A stretch of DNA of 5,879 bases from a bacterium (lineage in GTDB: Bacteria; Patescibacteriota; Minisyncoccia; JACQLN01): contig JAUYOU010000084.1 in assembly GCA_030697855.1 (NCBI GenBank), forward strand, positions 1 to 5,879. Reading direction: 5' to 3'. Every line of letters starts with the position of its first letter. Position 1 is the first letter of the stretch. Below the pieces are notes generated by a model, which was not told the DNA's origin, ran no database searches, and worked only from the letters and a program-made list of their open reading frames with translations. Positions 1 to 4,482 of the stretch are shown here, piece after piece. The translations under genes and the position numbers were made by a program.

Positions 1-13
1 ATAGTATTTTGAT

Positions 14-1849
14 ATGAAAGACGTGTTAAAAAACATACTTTTTGCTTTGGTAATTTTTATGGTTTTAGTATCCCTGTTCTCTGGGGCTAATACCTTTTTT
101 GCTAAAGAAAATGTTATTTCTCTATCTGATTTAGCCATAAAAGCTAAAGCTGGAGAAATTAAAACCGCCTTAATTTCTGGAGATAAAATAGAATTAACGC
201 TATCCGATGAATCTAAAGCAGTTGCCTATAAAGAAGCTTCTGGATCTCTTTTAGAAAGCTTAAAAAGCTTAGGTGTAAGCGATAACGATATAAAGAAAAT
301 AAATATTCAGGTTAAAACCGAAGGAGGTTTAGCTTACTTTTTAATAAACATTTTACCTATAGTACTACCATTTCTTTTAATCCTTCTTTTCTTTTATTTT
401 ATGTTTCGCCAAGCTAAGGGTGGCCAAATGCAGGCTTTTAACTTTGGTGCATCTAAGGCTAAATTATTTGACGCAAACAAAGAAAAAATAACTTTTAAAA
501 ATGTTGCTGGTACCGAAGAAGCCAAAGAAGAACTAAAAGAAGTTGTAGAATTTTTAAAAAGCCCAGGAAAGTTTTTAGGTATGGGCGCTAAAATTCCTCG
601 CGGAGTAATTTTAATAGGTTCCCCTGGCACCGGCAAAACATTGTTAGCCCGCGCCGTTGCCGGCGAAGCCAGTGTTCCTTTTTTCCATATCTCTGGTTCG
701 GAATTTGTGGAAATGTTTGTTGGTGTTGGTGCTTCTAGGGTTAGGGATTTATTTAACAACGCTAAAAAACATGCTCCAGCAATTGTATTTATAGACGAAA
801 TCGACGCCGTAGGCAGACATCGTGGTGCTGGTATGGGTGGCGGACACGATGAACGTGAGCAGACCCTAAACCAAATTTTGGTGGAAATGGACGGTTTTGA
901 ACGTGACACCAATATTATTGTGATGGCCGCTACCAACAGGCCAGATATTTTAGACCCTGCTTTATTGCGCCCAGGTAGATTTGACAGGCGCGTAATTATA
1001 GACGAACCAGATATTAAAAATCGCGAAGAAATATTAAAAATACATTCTGAAGGCAAACCTTTATCATCTAACGTTGTTTTAAGAAAAATAGCCGAACGCA
1101 CCCCTGGTTTTAGTGGCGCCGATTTAGCCAATTTAATGAACGAAGGCGCAATTTTAGCCGCTCGTAAAAATCAAAAAGAAATAACCCAAACAGAACTTAC
1201 AGAATCTATAGAAAAAGTAATGATGGGCCCAGCCAGACGCAGTAAAGTTTATTCTGCCAAAGAAAAAGAAATCGTAGCTTTCCATGAAGCTGGCCACGCT
1301 TTAGTAGCCGCTTCCCTTTCTAATGCCGATGCGGTGCATAAAATTTCTATAGTTTCTCGTGGAAGAGCTGGTGGCTATACATTAAAATTACCTACCGAAG
1401 AAATAAATTTTTATTCTAAAAATAAATTTATAGACGAATTGGCTACTTTACTTGGTGGCTACGCTGCCGAAAAAACAGTCTTTGGCGATGTTACAACCGG
1501 CCCTCATTCCGATTTAAAAACTGCCTCCGATTTAGCCAGAAGGATTGTTACTGAATATGGCATGTCGGAAAAAATGGGTCCAATGACTTTTGGTGAAAGA
1601 GAAAAGTTGGTATTTTTAGGCAAAGAAATGGGCGAAAACAGAAATTATTCCGAAAGCGTTGCTACAAAAATAGACGAAGAAGTTTCTAGCTTCATAGATA
1701 AAGCCTATAAAACTGCAATGAAGATTGTTAAAGAAAAAAGAAATGCTTTAAACAAAATTGCATCTGTGCTTATAGAAAAAGAAACTATAGAACAAACTGA
1801 ATTCGAGGAGTTGATGAAAAGCATGCGCACATCTGGATTGGTAGCATAA
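14..1849 (+). CDS. ftsH: ATP-dependent zinc metalloprotease FtsH
   Basis: Membrane-anchored AAA+ protease that extracts and degrades misfolded membrane proteins and short-lived regulators as a hexamer. The 611 residues are a normal length for FtsH. Visible in order: a first membrane helix (about 7-24), an extracytoplasmic domain (about 30-105), a second membrane helix (about 107-131), and the AAA+ module with Walker A GSPGTGKT (202-209), pore loop FVGVGA (235-240), Walker B VFIDEID (258-264), sensor ATNRPD (306-311) and the arginine-finger segment LLRPGRFDRR (317-326). The M41 peptidase domain follows, with zinc motif HEAGH (424-428) and probable third ligand D500 in SDLKTASDLA. Walker A has Ser where most FtsH have Pro (GPPGTGKT). 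No Shine-Dalgarno is seen in the 13 bases before ATG, and the promoter lies outside the window. A strong terminator follows 12 bases after the stop, so the gene ends its transcription unit. The C-terminal tail after the protease domain is short. Confidence 0.98.
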   Translation: MKDVLKNILFALVIFMVLVSLFSGANTFFAKENVISLSDLAIKAKAGEIKTALISGDKIELTLSDESKAVAYKEASGSLLESLKSLGVSDNDIKKINIQVKTEGGLAYFLINILPIVLPFLLILLFFYFMFRQAKGGQMQAFNFGASKAKLFDANKEKITFKNVAGTEEAKEELKEVVEFLKSPGKFLGMGAKIPRGVILIGSPGTGKTLLARAVAGEASVPFFHISGSEFVEMFVGVGASRVRDLFNNAKKHAPAIVFIDEIDAVGRHRGAGMGGGHDEREQTLNQILVEMDGFERDTNIIVMAATNRPDILDPALLRPGRFDRRVIIDEPDIKNREEILKIHSEGKPLSSNVVLRKIAERTPGFSGADLANLMNEGAILAARKNQKEITQTELTESIEKVMMGPARRSKVYSAKEKEIVAFHEAGHALVAASLSNADAVHKISIVSRGRAGGYTLKLPTEEINFYSKNKFIDELATLLGGYAAEKTVFGDVTTGPHSDLKTASDLARRIVTEYGMSEKMGPMTFGEREKLVFLGKEMGENRNYSESVATKIDEEVSSFIDKAYKTAMKIVKEKRNALNKIASVLIEKETIEQTEFEELMKSMRTSGLVA

Positions 1850-1861
1850 AAATAATCCTAT

Positions 1862-1892
1862 AAAATCCCTCCTTGAATAAGGAGGGATTTTT
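1862..1892 (+). terminator. Intrinsic terminator of ftsH
   Basis: An 11-bp perfect stem, AAAATCCCTCC (1862-1872) against GGAGGGATTTT (1881-1891), encloses an 8-base loop. The T run at the end of the right arm and the A run in the left arm make it a standard rho-independent terminator, possibly active in both directions. Confidence 0.9.
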
Positions 1893-1929
1893 AGTTAAAG
1901 TGACATATGTAAGGCTTGTGTAAGGCTCG

Positions 1930-1962
1930 CCCCGCGAAGCTTTGCAACAAAGCGAAGTGGGG
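1930..1962 (+). repeat. GC-rich hairpin overlapping the tRNA 5' end
   Basis: CCCCGC (1930-1935) pairs with GTGGGG (1957-1962, one G-T wobble). A symmetric GAA/GAA internal loop follows, then GCTTTG (1939-1944) pairs with CAAAGC (1948-1953) around a three-base CAA loop. The right foot uses the first two bases of the tRNA, so in RNA this fold competes with the tRNA acceptor stem. It is far more GC-rich than its surroundings and may be a dispersed palindromic repeat or a precursor-tRNA leader. Just upstream the 9-mer TGTAAGGCT occurs twice (from about 1909 and 1918). Confidence 0.5.
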
Positions 1963-2034
1963 GCGTGTAGCTCAATTGGTTAGAGCACAGAGCTTATACC
2001 TCTGCGGTTCTAGGTTCGAGTCCTAGCACGCCCA
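1961..2034 (+). tRNA. trnI(uau): tRNA-Ile, anticodon UAU
   Basis: A complete 74-base cloverleaf. The acceptor is GGGCGTG (1961-1967) with CACGCCC (2027-2033). The D arm is GCTC (1970-1973) with GAGC (1983-1986). The anticodon arm is CAGAG (1988-1992) with CTCTG (2000-2004). The variable loop has 5 bases. The T arm is CTAGG (2010-2014) with CCTAG (2022-2026) and loop TTCGAGT. The discriminator is A2034. The anticodon loop CTTATAC gives anticodon TAT at 1995-1997, reading AUA isoleucine codons. The body resembles bacterial tRNA-Ile. CCA is not encoded (C-T-A follows), so a CCA-adding enzyme is needed. Most bacteria read AUA with a CAU tRNA carrying lysidine; a UAU tRNA is the less common solution. 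ATA codons are frequent in this window. Confidence 0.93.
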
Positions 2035-2086
2035 CTAAACAGTGGCATTGTTTATTTGATTTATAGGTAATTTCATTTTTCAAAAT

Positions 2087-2323
2087 ATGCAAAAATTACA
2101 CATCTACGCTTGGATAATCTTCGGCATAAGTTTCTTACTCGCACTACAATGGCAAATAAATAAAATGGACCGGAAGCTAACTTGTATCTATAATTCAGTA
2201 AACGTCCTGCCATCTTTGGTGGTTCCAGAATTTCGAGTTGACCAAGTAGATCTTCAGGAACAGATTGATTACGTTAAGTCATCTTGTGATAAAGAATATA
2301 TTTTTCTTGGTTTTCCGAAATAA
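2087..2323 (+). CDS. Small hypothetical membrane protein (78 aa)
   Basis: I do not recognise this protein. It has a short basic N-terminus, one hydrophobic helix (about residues 7-21, YAWIIFGISFLLALQ), a basic stop (KMDRK), and a roughly 50-residue tail with two cysteines (C33, C67). That suggests a single-pass protein with N-in topology and an outside tail, or a lipid-free signal-anchored peptide. No Shine-Dalgarno precedes ATG. It stands alone between the tRNA and a terminator-like hairpin, converging on the minus-strand regulator. Its codon use looks less A-rich and more mixed (CGG, CTC, GTC, CCG) than its neighbours, which would fit either acquired DNA or a spurious reading frame. The hydrophobic N-terminus followed by a polar tail argues mildly for a real gene. 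Confidence 0.5.
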   Translation: MQKLHIYAWIIFGISFLLALQWQINKMDRKLTCIYNSVNVLPSLVVPEFRVDQVDLQEQIDYVKSSCDKEYIFLGFPK

Positions 2324-2340
2324 AAATTTGTTACCAAAGA

Positions 2341-2374
2341 AAAACTTGAAATCGTAAAGGTTCAAGTTTTAATT
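2341..2374 (+). terminator. Terminator-like hairpin after the 78-aa gene
   Basis: AAAACTTGAA (2341-2350) pairs perfectly over 10 bp with TTCAAGTTTT (2361-2370) around a 10-base loop. The right arm ends in TTTT followed by AATTTT. It starts 17 bases after the stop of the small membrane protein gene and lies between convergent genes, so it may act on both strands. Confidence 0.7.
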
Positions 2375-2415
2375 TTGAAATATTTAGCCAGACTACCAGT
2401 ACCGAATTCACAACT

Positions 2416-2445
2416 CTCATTTTCCAGCTCGAGCGAGAAAATGAG
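2416..2445. repeat. Palindromic repeat, copy 1 (GCTCGAGC core)
   Basis: CTCATTTTC (2416-2424) pairs over 9 bp with GAAAATGAG (2437-2445). The centre is the self-complementary GCTCGAGC (2427-2434), separated from the arms by two mismatched positions on each side. It has the same length and spacing as the copies at 3147 and 3763. The right flank ATGAGATTAGTT also matches the arm of the 3763 copy (ATGAGATGTTAGTT) with a two-base gap. It lies 36 bases beyond the stop of the minus-strand regulator. Confidence 0.75.
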
Positions 2446-2481
2446 ATTAGTTTAAAAAAGTGATTAAATAAGGTTAATTTT

Positions 2482-3063
2482 TTAAGACAAACCAAAACTA
2501 TTCTTGAGAGCTAAATCATCATCAAATTTGTTAATTTCTAAAAATCGCACGTGAGGGCGTAAGTTGAAAAATTCAACTACGTAATCTACCTCGTTTTTGC
2601 ATTCATAAGGCAAAATAAAAGCGCTTTCTTGATATTTTATAAAACCCAGCTGTTTTAGCATATTTCTTAGTACATCCCTCTCTTTTTTTCTTTTATTGGG
2701 AATATCAAACATCACCAGCCGCCACTTTCTATCCCAAATGGTGGGTTTTTTAATGGTCATTGTATCCATATTGTAAGTTAAGGCTTTTTTACGGCCATCA
2801 TCTGAAAGCACTACCGTCATGGACCCATTTTCGTGTTCTCTGGCTTCTATAAGTTTAGATTCGTAAAGTGATTTTATGGCTCGTTTAAGAGATGTCTCAT
2901 TAATTTTATTCCACTCATCTGCTACACTCTTAATAACAGCAAAATATTTTTTAGGCGTACCAGCCAAAGAAAGTCCTACTCCCCCAGCAAGAAGGATTAA
3001 AACTTTTTTCTGAGCCGGTCCTAATTTATTAAAACCACTTCTATTCCTATTATCATTTTCCAT
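2482..3063 (-). CDS. PaaX-like regulator: winged helix plus Cas2-like domain
   Basis: A 193-residue protein. Residues about 15-100 look like a winged-helix DNA-binding domain, with helices around AQKKVLILLAG and ETSLKRAIKSLYESKLI and a wing around SMTVVLSDDGRKKAL. Residues 110-178 match the Cas2-like ferredoxin-fold domain of PaaX regulators: WDRKWRLVMFDIP (110-122), a basic helix KRKKERDVLRNMLKQLGF (124-141), and QESAFILPY (145-153). D120 sits where Cas2 nucleases have their catalytic Asp. PaaX proteins are transcriptional repressors. CPR genomes carry many stand-alone proteins of this type, sometimes annotated as Cas2, whose targets are not known. Nothing here suggests phenylacetate metabolism or CRISPR. 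The gene is alone on this strand, is divergent from yraN, and is bracketed by two copies of a palindromic repeat. No Shine-Dalgarno precedes its ATG. Confidence 0.8.
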   Translation of the reverse strand: MENDNRNRSGFNKLGPAQKKVLILLAGGVGLSLAGTPKKYFAVIKSVADEWNKINETSLKRAIKSLYESKLIEAREHENGSMTVVLSDDGRKKALTYNMDTMTIKKPTIWDRKWRLVMFDIPNKRKKERDVLRNMLKQLGFIKYQESAFILPYECKNEVDYVVEFFNLRPHVRFLEINKFDDDLALKNSFGLS

Positions 3064-3145
3064 ATTATTTTTATTTTAAAACCAAACAACATCACCTTAC
3101 TACACTATCACCACATTACTATATCACTACATAACAATACCAAAA

Positions 3146-3177
3146 CCTCATCTTCACGCTCGAGCGACAAAATGAGG
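3146..3177. repeat. Palindromic repeat, copy 2 (CGCTCGAGCG core)
   Basis: CCTCAT (3146-3151) pairs with ATGAGG (3172-3177). The centre CGCTCGAGCG (3157-3166) is a perfect 10-base palindrome. The positions between are only partly paired (TT with AA, other bases mismatched). The 30-base unit 3147-3176 aligns without gaps to copies 1 and 3. It lies in the divergent gap between the regulator and yraN, 82 bases upstream of the regulator start, so it could also be an operator. The flank continues with a GTTAAGTTAG like the outer arm of copy 3. Confidence 0.7.
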
Positions 3178-3215
3178 AAAGTTAAGTTAGAAACGGACGC
3201 TTTAATTAATTAGAG

Positions 3216-3221
3216 TATACA
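3216..3221 (+). promoter_or_regulatory. Candidate -10 box for yraN
   Basis: TATACA lies 9 bases before the yraN ATG in an AT-rich tract with no other gene upstream on this strand. If used, transcription would begin at or within a few bases of the start codon, giving a leaderless or near-leaderless mRNA. That would agree with the missing Shine-Dalgarno. No clear -35 box is seen, so this is weakly supported. Confidence 0.25.
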
Positions 3222-3230
3222 CTGTATTTT

Positions 3231-3740
3231 ATGTTCCATATAGAACCCAATTCTCCACAACATCTAAAAGTAGGAAAAGCAGGCGAAGATATTGCCTGTA
3301 AGTATTTAGAAAACAAAGGATATAAAATAATGGAAAGAAATTTTATAAGAAAGTGGGGTGAAATAGACATTATTTGTTTAAAGGGAAATAATAAAAGTTC
3401 TATATGGAACAAAGTATATAGCAATATTTTTAATGTTCTACGTAAAACAAATAATGATAAATCACAATTAAATACCGATGATTTTTATGTTCCGCAAGGA
3501 ACAGGATTAAATAAATTAGTATTTGTTGAAGTAAAAACATTAAAAAACGGCGCAGGATTAAATCCAGAAGATAATTTAACAGAATCAAAAAAGAAAAAGC
3601 TGATAAGAACGTGTGAATTATACGTTTCTGATAATCCAATATATATAAATACAGAATGGCAAATAGATGCTATTTTGATAAAAATAGATCACAATCTTAA
3701 GAAGGCTAGCATAAGACACATTGAATCTGCTATATACTAA
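3231..3740 (+). CDS. yraN: YraN/UPF0102 family predicted endonuclease with insert
   Basis: Member of the UPF0102 (YraN) family, Holliday-junction-resolvase-like PD-(D/E)XK nucleases of unsettled role. Family motifs are clear: HLKVGKAGEDIACKYLENKGYKIMERN (11-37) with E19, WGEIDII (42-48) with D46, and LVFVEVKT (96-103) with E100 and K102. All the usual active-site positions are kept. The C-terminal part has NPEDNLTESKKKKLIRTCELY and the strand WQIDAILI. At 169 residues it is about 45 longer than the usual 115-125. Most of the excess is an insert at about 54-95, between strands that are normally joined by a short turn. The insert is Asn/Lys/Ser-rich and contains three parS-like near-palindromes in the DNA; a fourth covers the start codon. 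The gene is very rich in A and in ATA codons, has no Shine-Dalgarno, and is followed 10 bases later by a 54-base palindrome. Confidence 0.88.
   Translation: MFHIEPNSPQHLKVGKAGEDIACKYLENKGYKIMERNFIRKWGEIDIICLKGNNKSSIWNKVYSNIFNVLRKTNNDKSQLNTDDFYVPQGTGLNKLVFVEVKTLKNGAGLNPEDNLTESKKKKLIRTCELYVSDNPIYINTEWQIDAILIKIDHNLKKASIRHIESAIY
3232..3247. promoter_or_regulatory. parS-like near-palindrome 1 (over yraN start)
   Basis: TGTTCCATATAGAACC overlaps the yraN start codon and encodes MFHIEP. It matches the parS-type sequence TGTTCCACGTGGAACA at 12 of 16 positions. Its inner 14 bases are the exact reverse complement of site 2 at 3397-3410. The ParB/Noc reading is an inference from similarity. Confidence 0.4.
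3396..3411. promoter_or_regulatory. parS-like near-palindrome 2 (in yraN insert)
   Basis: AGTTCTATATGGAACA has the form GTTC-N6-GAAC and matches TGTTCCACGTGGAACA at 12 of 16 positions. It lies at the left edge of the extra segment of yraN. Confidence 0.4.
3434..3449. promoter_or_regulatory. parS-like near-palindrome 3 (in yraN insert)
   Basis: TGTTCTACGTAAAACA keeps the ACGT centre of parS and matches TGTTTCACGTGAAACA at 13 of 16 positions. In frame it reads NVLRKT, where a canonical parS in this phase would read NVSRET. Confidence 0.45.
3488..3503. promoter_or_regulatory. parS-like near-palindrome 4 (in yraN insert)
   Basis: TGTTCCGCAAGGAACA has perfect 6-bp arms (TGTTCC, GGAACA) around GCAA. 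It matches TGTTCCACGTGGAACA at 13 of 16 positions, with all mismatches in the centre. It lies near the right edge of the extra yraN segment. Confidence 0.42.
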
Positions 3741-3750
3741 AAACAAGATA

Positions 3751-3804
3751 ACTAACTAACATCTCATATTCACGCTCGAGCGTGAATATGAGATGTTAGT
3801 TAGT
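3751..3804. repeat. Perfect 54-base palindrome (repeat copy 3)
   Basis: Positions 3751-3777 and 3778-3804 are exact inverted copies, 27 bp with no spacer. The arms start ACTAACTAACATCTCAT and the centre is TTCACGCTCGAGCGTGAA. Pairing stops at A3750/A3805. The inner 30 bases (3763-3792) are copy 3 of the family at 2416 and 3147, and this copy alone is perfect. It begins 10 bases after the yraN stop. In RNA it would be a very stable hairpin that could stop or protect the yraN transcript, but no T run follows as in a classical terminator. In DNA it could extrude as a cruciform. Confidence 0.9.
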
Positions 3805-4016
3805 ATGGGTAGTAGGTAGTAGGTGATATGAGACAGGTATATTGTTGTATAGTAGTTTACTATGATAGTGAGAATAGAAGAAGGAAAATATAATTAGGAA
3901 CAAAAAAAAATAAGATTAAAAAGTAAGAAGTAAGTATAGGAGGGTAAATAAAAAAGTCATATAACACATTTATCATTTATTTAGATATACTTGTAATACA
4001 TTAAAAACTACGAACA

Positions 4017-4148
4017 AGGTGTTCAAGGTGAATACCTATATATTCCCTAGGAAATATGCCATTTGCCAAAAAGGTTAATGGCTGTTAATATTATTAAAAT
4101 GAATTAAGCACTTATTGGAATAGCCTAAGCTGTTCCGACCCATGTTTT
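4017..4148 (+). promoter_or_regulatory. Structured 5' leader of rpsO, possible S15 autoregulatory RNA
   Basis: Four consecutive helices precede rpsO. AGGTGTTCA (4017-4025) pairs with TGAATACCT (4029-4037), 9 bp with one G-T. ATATTCCCT pairs with AGGAAATAT (4040-4057, one mismatch). GCCATT (4058-4063) pairs with AATGGC (4077-4082), with inner GCC/GGT pairs. GGAATAGC (4117-4124) pairs with GCTGTTCC (4129-4136), 8 bp with one T-G, loop CTAA, ending 12 bases before the start codon. S15 represses its own translation in several bacteria through unrelated leader folds, often with a G-U/G-C element, so this is a plausible local version. Possible promoter bases lie around 3994-3999 (TAATAC), weakly. 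Confidence 0.45.
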
Positions 4149-4415
4149 ATGCTTACAACAAAACAAAAAGAGAAAATAATCAAGTCCCATCAAGATCACG
4201 ATAAAGATACTGGTTCAGCCAGTGTCCAGGTTGCCGTAATAACAGAAGAAATAGAGCGCTTAGCTCTACATCTTAAGAAGAACCCTAAGGATAACCATTC
4301 CCGCAGAGGTCTTCTTAAAATGGTTTCTCATAGAAAATCTCTTTTGGATTACTTGTCTAAAAACGACGAGAAAAAATACGCATCTTTAATAAAAAAGTTA
4401 GGATTAAAAAAATAA
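4149..4415 (+). CDS. rpsO: 30S ribosomal protein S15
   Basis: The 88 residues are the standard S15 length. Family sequence is clear: an N-terminal MLTTKQKEKII helix, the loop DHDKDTGSASVQVAVITEEIERLALHLKKNPKDNHSRRGLLKMVSHRKSLLDYL that carries the 16S rRNA-binding residues (TGS, H, D, SRRGL), and a basic C-terminal end. S15 binds the three-way junction of 16S helices 20-22 and nucleates the platform of the small subunit. The start at 4149 gives the canonical N-terminus; another ATG at 4142 is out of frame. No Shine-Dalgarno precedes it. It heads a probable rpsO-NYN-pnp operon, extending the well-known rpsO-pnp gene pair. The stop codon lies inside a long hairpin shared with the next spacer. 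Confidence 0.98.
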   Translation: MLTTKQKEKIIKSHQDHDKDTGSASVQVAVITEEIERLALHLKKNPKDNHSRRGLLKMVSHRKSLLDYLSKNDEKKYASLIKKLGLKK

Positions 4416-4468
4416 GAGCTTTGCCTAGTAACGTACATTCGTATGCGTTAGCTAGGCTTTGCTCTTAT
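4412..4468 (+). promoter_or_regulatory. Long hairpin spanning rpsO stop and spacer
   Basis: ATAAGAGC (4412-4419, containing the rpsO TAA) pairs over 8 bp with GCTCTTAT (4461-4468). After a TTT/TTT internal loop, GCCTAG (4423-4428) pairs with CTAGGC (4452-4457) and TAACG (4429-4433) with CGTTA (4446-4450); a short TAC/GTA tip closes the top. No T run follows, so it looks less like a terminator than a processing or stability element between rpsO and the NYN gene, whose ATG is 14 bases further on. A partial attenuator cannot be excluded. Confidence 0.7.
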
Positions 4469-4482
4469 AAATTTGGTAAAAG

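Larger units (their letters stand above)
3741..4148. other. Gene-free region between yraN and rpsO
   Basis: These 408 bases hold no convincing gene. From left to right: the perfect palindrome at 3751-3804; a G/T/A-rich, repetitive stretch with GTAGTAGGTAGTAGG (3809-3823); an A/G-rich tract (about 3868-3957) with an orphan AGGAGGG at 3938-3944 and no start codon in reach; an AT-rich segment (about 3958-4010) that could hold the rpsO promoter; and the folded rpsO leader from about 4017. The only small frame noticed (ATG at 3828, 22 codons) looks accidental. Confidence 0.6.

Noticed and set aside
394..1131. Long minus-strand open frame opposite ftsH (245 codons)
   Set aside because: It lies wholly over the highly conserved AAA+ part of ftsH, its product has no recognisable motifs, and it follows from the base pattern of the real gene.
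3206..3639. Two minus-strand frames opposite yraN (72 and 69 codons)
   Set aside because: The Leu/Ile/Phe-rich products arise from the A-rich coding strand of yraN, whose family motifs are clear.
2416..3792. CRISPR array from the regular palindromes near a Cas2-like protein
   Set aside because: The three copies are hundreds of bases apart with genes between, there are no spacers of equal length, and no other cas gene is present.
3828..3896. Tiny plus-strand frame of 22 codons in the yraN-rpsO gap
   Set aside because: Too short, in a repetitive A/G-rich region, with no recognisable product and only a weak, badly spaced AGGTGAT before it.
3938..3944. AGGAGGG as a ribosome binding site for a hidden gene
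   Set aside because: No ATG, GTG or TTG lies at a workable distance; the sequence is part of an A/G-rich non-coding tract.
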